From CAYJAD01 sp964371195 (GTDB lineage: Bacteria; Desulfobacterota; Desulfovibrionia; Desulfovibrionales; Desulfovibrionaceae): a stretch of 9,085 nt of DNA. Position numbers and translations under genes: made by a program. Below, piece by piece: positions 6,269 to 9,085 of the stretch (within the stretch, counting starts at the first letter, position 1; each line of letters begins with the position of its first letter). The stretch covers positions 1-9,085 of the forward strand of contig CAYJLD010000086.1 of assembly GCA_964371195.1 (NCBI GenBank). The letters are read 5' to 3'. The notes below the pieces were generated by a model. It was not told the origin of the DNA and ran no database searches. It was given only the letters and a program-made list of their open reading frames with translations.

Positions 6269-6290
6269 TTGATAGTTGTTGAATTATCAA
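6269..6290. promoter_or_regulatory. Inverted repeat upstream of arsC, possible second ArsR site
   Basis: TTGATA (6269-6274) and TATCAA (6285-6290) form an inverted repeat. The segment GTTGAATTATCAA (6278-6290) closely resembles one side of the palindrome over the arsR promoter (GTTGAATAATTCAAC). It lies 17 bases upstream of the arsC start, inside the 81-bp arsR-arsC gap. It may be a second binding site for internal control of arsC, or a small mRNA hairpin. Similarity only. Confidence 0.35.
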
Positions 6291-6333
6291 TCTGTTTAAC
6301 TAAAAAAATTTAAATTATTAACAATTACAAAGG

Positions 6334-6690
6334 TTAAACATTTACATGAGGTAATATACCAGGTTTAACCAAACTATCAGCTCTAAACTTAACACATTGT
6401 TCTGGATTATTAGAACAACATTTTTCTGTTAAATAGGCTACTATTTCAAGCATTAGTGGAATGTTAGCTTTATAACGCATAAAACGTCCTTCACGTTCCA
6501 CATGAGCTAGACCACTTTGTACAATGGCTTTTAAGTGAAAAGATAAGTTAGTTGATGGTATCTCCAGTAATTTAGAAATATCACCAGCTACAAGGCCATC
6601 TGGTGCGCTTTTGACCAATAGTCTAAATAAGTCTAAACGTACATCAGAAGAAAGGGCTTCAAAAATTTTACTTGCTTGCTTTGTTTCCAT
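6334..6690 (-). CDS. arsR: ArsR family metalloregulator with C-terminal cysteine cluster
   Basis: A 118-residue winged helix-turn-helix repressor expected to leave its operator when As(III) or a similar metalloid binds. The recognition region reads AGDISKLLEIPSTNLSFHLK (about 35-54), followed by a wing EREGRFMRYKANI. The classical CVCDL metal motif is absent. Instead Cys91-Cys92 and Cys99 (EKCCSNNPEQC) form a C-terminal cluster like that of Acidithiobacillus ferrooxidans ArsR. Two starts are possible: GTG at 6708 or ATG at 6690. Neither has a ribosome-binding site. I chose 6690 because the predicted promoter puts transcription initiation almost exactly there, implying a leaderless message. 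If so, a palindrome over the -10 box provides autorepression. It is the first gene of the operon running to 4427. Confidence 0.88.
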   Translation of the reverse strand: METKQASKIFEALSSDVRLDLFRLLVKSAPDGLVAGDISKLLEIPSTNLSFHLKAIVQSGLAHVEREGRFMRYKANIPLMLEIVAYLTEKCCSNNPEQCVKFRADSLVKPGILPHVNV

Positions 6691-6691
6691 A

Positions 6692-6706
6692 GTTGAATAA
6701 TTCAAC
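6692..6706. promoter_or_regulatory. Probable ArsR operator
   Basis: GTTGAATAATTCAAC is a perfect palindrome (7-bp arms around one base) that covers the predicted -10 hexamer of arsR and ends just upstream of its ATG. A second TTCAA/TTGAA pair (6701-6716) overlaps it. ArsR-family repressors bind such AT-rich inverted repeats over their own promoters, so autorepression is the natural reading. Confidence 0.65.
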
Positions 6707-6725
6707 ACTATTTGAAATATGTCAA
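6697..6725 (-). promoter_or_regulatory. Predicted promoter of the arsR operon
   Basis: On the minus strand TTGACA (6725-6720) is a perfect -35 hexamer, followed after 17 bp by AATTAT (6702-6697) as a weaker -10 (4 of 6). The expected start point, about seven bases further, coincides with the ATG at 6690. Confidence 0.55.
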
Positions 6726-6744
6726 GTCAAAAATTGAATTAAAA

Positions 6745-6772
6745 TTTTTTACAGTAATATTACTGTAAAAAA
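6745..6772. repeat. Perfect 28-bp palindrome upstream of arsR
   Basis: Two 14-base arms (6745-6758 and 6759-6772) are perfect reverse complements with no spacer. The outer part is six T against six A, the inner core ACAGTAATATTACTGT. It lies 20 bp behind the arsR -35 box and 20 bp beyond the stop of the GtrA gene. It may be a weak bidirectional terminator for the glycan operon or a protein-binding site. The stem has few G-C pairs. Confidence 0.65.
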
Positions 6773-6792
6773 GAATGAATAAAAATATGATG

Positions 6793-7227
6793 TTATTGGG
6801 CAGTGCTTGCTTTTTTACCAAAAATAAATTTCTTAAAAAAGAAAAATTTAAATATGGTTGCTGAGCTTTGCACTATGAGAAAAACATAAAAATAGTAATA
6901 GCCATACACATCAACAAAGAGCCAAAATAAACAAAACTCAATGGTACGAAAAATGGCCGATGAGGATAGAAATTGTATGTACTGCTTGAGAAACTTAGGT
7001 CTGATTGCCTCACTAAACACAAAGTAGCGGCAAACTAAAAATGACATACTGGTGGCACAAAAAATGGATATCAAATAAGCCACAGTTTCAGGAAATTGTA
7101 ATATCTCTACGCAAAAAGTTAAAACAATTATATTAGTTATGAAAGCAACTAGGGAAGATTGCAAAAACTTTAAACCTTTAAAGAAGTCTTGCTTAAGCTT
7201 TTCAGTATTCATTTTTTTTACTAACAT
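6793..7227 (-). CDS. GtrA family membrane protein
   Basis: A 144-residue inner-membrane protein with about four transmembrane segments (roughly 22-42, 46-66, 85-105 and 110-132). The pattern matches the GtrA family: FLQSSLVAFITNIIVL at the start, a SFLVCRYFVF motif after the second segment, and FKFFFFKKFIFGKK at the C-terminus. Family members are thought to flip or help present polyprenyl-phosphate-linked sugars for modification of surface glycans. The ATG at 7227 overlaps the TAA of the upstream glycosyltransferase by one base (TAATG) and has no clear ribosome-binding site, so translation probably depends on coupling. An ATG at 7212 is a weaker alternative. The pairing with a polyprenyl-phosphate GT2 is typical. 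The sugar and the target are unknown. Confidence 0.82.
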   Translation of the reverse strand: MLVKKMNTEKLKQDFFKGLKFLQSSLVAFITNIIVLTFCVEILQFPETVAYLISIFCATSMSFLVCRYFVFSEAIRPKFLKQYIQFLSSSAIFRTIEFCLFWLFVDVYGYYYFYVFLIVQSSATIFKFFFFKKFIFGKKASTAQ

Positions 7228-8168
7228 TATAAATTTCGCGACCGCTCAAGGTATAAGATTTCTTCAGTAATGCGCCTTTGTGCTCGCATAAGCTCACCAA
7301 TGATAGCAAGGGCATTAAATATTATGGCAATTAAACTTGATATGACCACTAAAAGTAGTGACGGTAGGTGTTCACGAATAAAACCACCTGTACCCCAAGC
7401 AAGGTATAATGCCCTAAATCCAATTAAAAAAGCCAAAGTCCAAAAAGGAATAGATAGCATAGAGAAAAAACGACTTGGGCGATAGAGTACAAACATGGAA
7501 ATAATGGTCATGCCAGATTTGGCAATATATTGTCCCATGCTGGTGAAAAGCCTTGAATCGCGCGTTTTAGGATTAACGCGAATATCCACTGACTCCACGC
7601 GTAGTTTATTTGTTCCAGCATGAATTAAAGTTTCCATGCAATAGGAAAAGTCAGAATGAATAACAGTGCGTAACATGGCCTCGCGCGAAAATGCCCTAAA
7701 ACCGCTTGCTGCATCGCGTACAGTGGTCTTAGATAATTTTCTCAAGGTCCAACTACCCAGCAATTGGAGGACTTTTTTGGCCGTGCTAAATTCTTGATGG
7801 TCACGAATGGGCCTACAGCCAATGACAATATCTGCCAAACCATCCACCACAGGCTGGCAAAGCTTATCAATATCAGGTCCATAATATTGATTATCACCAT
7901 CGGTATTAACCAATATATCAGCCCCATGTTTTAATGCATACTCAATACCATTTCTAAAAGCAGTAGCTAAACCACGATTGGTCCCAAGGCTAATAACATG
8001 CTTAACTCCTAGTGCCTTAGCTTTTTCTACTGTTTTATCCGTACTGCCATCATCTACCACCATAATCTCAATTTGGCTTATACCAGGAATGGATGTGGGC
8101 AAGTCATTTATGACTTGCTCTATGGTGTTTTCTTCATTAAAGCAGGGTATTTGTATGAATAAAATCAT
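7227..8168 (-). CDS. Family 2 glycosyltransferase, polyprenyl-phosphate sugar type
   Basis: A 313-residue membrane-anchored GT-A glycosyltransferase. The catalytic domain begins IQIPCFNEENTI and carries MVVDDGSTDKT (36-46), GTNRGLATAFRNGI (62-75) and the metal/nucleotide-binding NTDGDNQY (88-95). DAASGFRAF (152-160) is typical of dolichol- or undecaprenyl-phosphate sugar synthases. Two C-terminal membrane helices follow, at about 235-257 and 268-291, then a basic tail. Such enzymes transfer a sugar from a nucleotide donor to a polyprenyl phosphate on the inner face of the membrane. The coupled GtrA gene would act next. AAAGG six bases before the ATG supports the start, and a strong promoter lies upstream at 8203-8231. 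Family is certain; donor sugar is not. Confidence 0.9.
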   Translation of the reverse strand: MILFIQIPCFNEENTIEQVINDLPTSIPGISQIEIMVVDDGSTDKTVEKAKALGVKHVISLGTNRGLATAFRNGIEYALKHGADILVNTDGDNQYYGPDIDKLCQPVVDGLADIVIGCRPIRDHQEFSTAKKVLQLLGSWTLRKLSKTTVRDAASGFRAFSREAMLRTVIHSDFSYCMETLIHAGTNKLRVESVDIRVNPKTRDSRLFTSMGQYIAKSGMTIISMFVLYRPSRFFSMLSIPFWTLAFLIGFRALYLAWGTGGFIREHLPSLLLVVISSLIAIIFNALAIIGELMRAQRRITEEILYLERSRNL

Positions 8169-8202
8169 GTAATGCCTTTAAATTAAAAAATAATATCTTC
8201 AA

Positions 8203-8231
8203 ATTTTAGGTGTTTGAGTAATTGATGTCAA
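8203..8231 (-). promoter_or_regulatory. Predicted strong sigma70 promoter for the GT2-GtrA pair
   Basis: Minus-strand TTGACA (8231-8226) and TAAAAT (8208-8203) are separated by exactly 17 bp, the best consensus match in the window. Transcription would start near 8196 and leave a leader of about 28 bases before the ATG at 8168. It indicates that the pair can be expressed independently of the preceding glycosyltransferase gene. Confidence 0.7.
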
Positions 8232-8253
8232 GAAAGTATTGTAGGAGTTAAAT

Positions 8254-8901
8254 TTAATCCTTAGCTAGTAATGCTTTTTGACGAAAATTAAGCGCATCAT
8301 CAAGGCCACGCCCAGCATCGTAAACTCCTACAATATCATCTATTACTTGTATGTTTTTGGCCCGTCTTGAGTATCGAAAAATATTTTTATAATCTGCCTC
8401 ATATTGGTTACCAAGCCAACCTTGACAAAGAGTAACTACAAGCTCTCTGCTTAAACAAAGACAAAGGGGGTCAATATTGGCTGGACGAATAAGTGGCAAC
8501 TCATCTTGTGCTCTTGGTAAAAATGCAATGTCATGAGCACTAGACACATCTATGCGTGCAATGAGCATATCTGCATCTTGATGATTTTCATAAACACTAA
8601 AAGCTTGCTTAGTTAGTATATTGTCATCATCTAAAAAAACAAGACGCTTACCACGTGATGCCTTTAATAAAGCGTGGCGTATGGCATTACCAAAGTCGTT
8701 ATTACTTGGCAGGTCGTAATATTTTATACTATTATCTTGGCAAACGCGCTCACCTTTTACACCATCAAAGCCCACTAATATTTCTACATCGTCTTGAGTA
8801 AGATTAGCGTAATCGCGCGCATTTAGCACTGAGTCTATGGCCAAAGCCAGAGCTTTTGGTCTATCACCACGGCTAGGTATAATAACGGTATATTTTGGCA
8901 T
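8254..8901 (-). CDS. Soluble GT-A fold glycosyltransferase (family 2-like)
   Basis: A 215-residue cytoplasmic protein. The N-terminus YTVIIPSRGDRPKAL is the first strand and loop of a GT-A glycosyltransferase. EILVGFDG (40-47) and VFLDDDN (88-94, the DxD nucleotide/metal site) follow. The C-terminal part (about 105-215) is less conserved, has an odd cysteine-rich LCLCLSRELVVTLC stretch, and carries no membrane segment. It is shorter than most family 2 enzymes (about 250-330). ATG 8901 is preferred over an in-frame TTG at 8907. Neither has a normally spaced ribosome-binding site: GGGA abuts the ATG, and AAGGGG lies about 28 bases upstream. A weak promoter-like pair (TTGAAG, 17 bp, TAATTT at 8914-8909) would make the message leaderless. 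Donor and acceptor unknown; the neighbouring GT2-GtrA pair suggests surface-glycan work. Confidence 0.8.
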   Translation of the reverse strand: MPKYTVIIPSRGDRPKALALAIDSVLNARDYANLTQDDVEILVGFDGVKGERVCQDNSIKYYDLPSNNDFGNAIRHALLKASRGKRLVFLDDDNILTKQAFSVYENHQDADMLIARIDVSSAHDIAFLPRAQDELPLIRPANIDPLCLCLSRELVVTLCQGWLGNQYEADYKNIFRYSRRAKNIQVIDDIVGVYDAGRGLDDALNFRQKALLAKD

Positions 8902-8951
8902 TCCCAAAAATTAGCATGTTTATTTATCCCCTTCAAGGAGATTTCTAAAGC

Positions 8952-8983
8952 AAAAAAGGGTGAAGCCCTAAAGCCTCACCCTT
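8952..8983 (-). terminator. Intrinsic terminator of groEL
   Basis: AAGGGTGA (8956-8963) pairs with TCACCCTT (8976-8983). The 12 bases between can extend the stem with a few weaker pairs. Read on the minus strand, the hairpin is followed by an unbroken T run (8957-8952). It lies about 50 bp after the groEL stop and isolates groEL from the downstream glycosyltransferase. Confidence 0.88.
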
Positions 8984-9030
8984 AATATAGTTATATAAAC
9001 GGTTTTCGCAAATTATTTTGAAAACTAAGT

Positions 9031-9085
9031 TTAGTACATGCCGCCCATGCCGCCCATACCACCCATGCCGCCCATATCAGGCATA
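9031..9085 (-). CDS. groL: Chaperonin GroEL, extreme C-terminus (partial)
   Basis: Only the last 17 complete codons and the TAA stop (9031-9033) are inside the window. They read MPDMGGMGGMGGMGGMY, the flexible Gly-Gly-Met tail typical of bacterial GroEL, which projects into the folding cavity. The terminal tyrosine after the last methionine differs from the E. coli ending. The body of the gene and any groES lie beyond 9085. The strong terminator 50 bp downstream fits a highly expressed gene. Identification rests on the tail alone, but that tail is very characteristic. Confidence 0.92.
   Translation of the reverse strand, partial: MPDMGGMGGMGGMGGMY

Noticed and set aside
6708..6708. GTG at 6708 as the start of ArsR
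   Set aside because: It has no ribosome-binding site and lies between the predicted -35 and -10 boxes; the ATG at 6690 fits the promoter and the usual N-terminus better, though this is not certain.

Overview
The window (about 9.1 kb, AT-rich) reads as chromosomal DNA of a Gram-negative proteobacterium. A bacterial-type glutaminyl-tRNA synthetase gene, a DUF547 protein with a signal peptide and a GroEL tail of GGM repeats are all present. My best guess is a low-GC deltaproteobacterium of the Desulfovibrionales type. That is an inference from gene content and protein character, not a measured placement.

Layout. 1-53 is the 3' half of a tRNA-Leu(UAA), followed after two bases by a perfect 23-bp hairpin (56-106). 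192-848 (minus) is a GntR/FCD regulator with a recognisable promoter and a palindrome at its predicted transcription start, suggesting autoregulation. glnS (1016-2707, plus) diverges from it. A hairpin at 2720-2756 separates glnS from the convergent exported DUF547 gene (2755-3480, minus). 3481-4426 is about 945 bp without an intact gene. It holds imperfect direct repeats, three short overlapping open frames that look like the end of a decayed transcription unit, and a patch of different base composition flanked by a direct repeat. This is the least explained part of the window.

4427-6690 (all minus) is an arsenic-type operon in the order arsR - arsC - COG0701 permease - small CxxC thioredoxin-like protein, closed by a strong hairpin at 4367-4417. 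ArsR carries a C-terminal Cys-Cys...Cys cluster and its predicted -10 box lies inside a 15-bp palindrome. ArsC is of the thioredoxin-coupled, low-molecular-weight-phosphatase type. The permease would export the reduced or organic arsenical, and the small redox protein could recycle ArsC or deliver thiol-bound metalloid.

6793-8901 (minus) is a surface-glycan module: a soluble GT-A glycosyltransferase, then a polyprenyl-phosphate-type GT2 glycosyltransferase with two C-terminal membrane segments translationally coupled to a GtrA-family membrane protein. The last two have their own good promoter (8203-8231). The window ends in the 3' tip of groEL (9031-9085, minus), with its intrinsic terminator at 8952-8983.

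No CRISPR array, intact transposase, phage gene or rRNA was seen. The strongest points for a second look are the decayed island at 3481-4426, the operator/promoter architecture and probable leaderless start of arsR, and the 28-bp perfect palindrome upstream of it.
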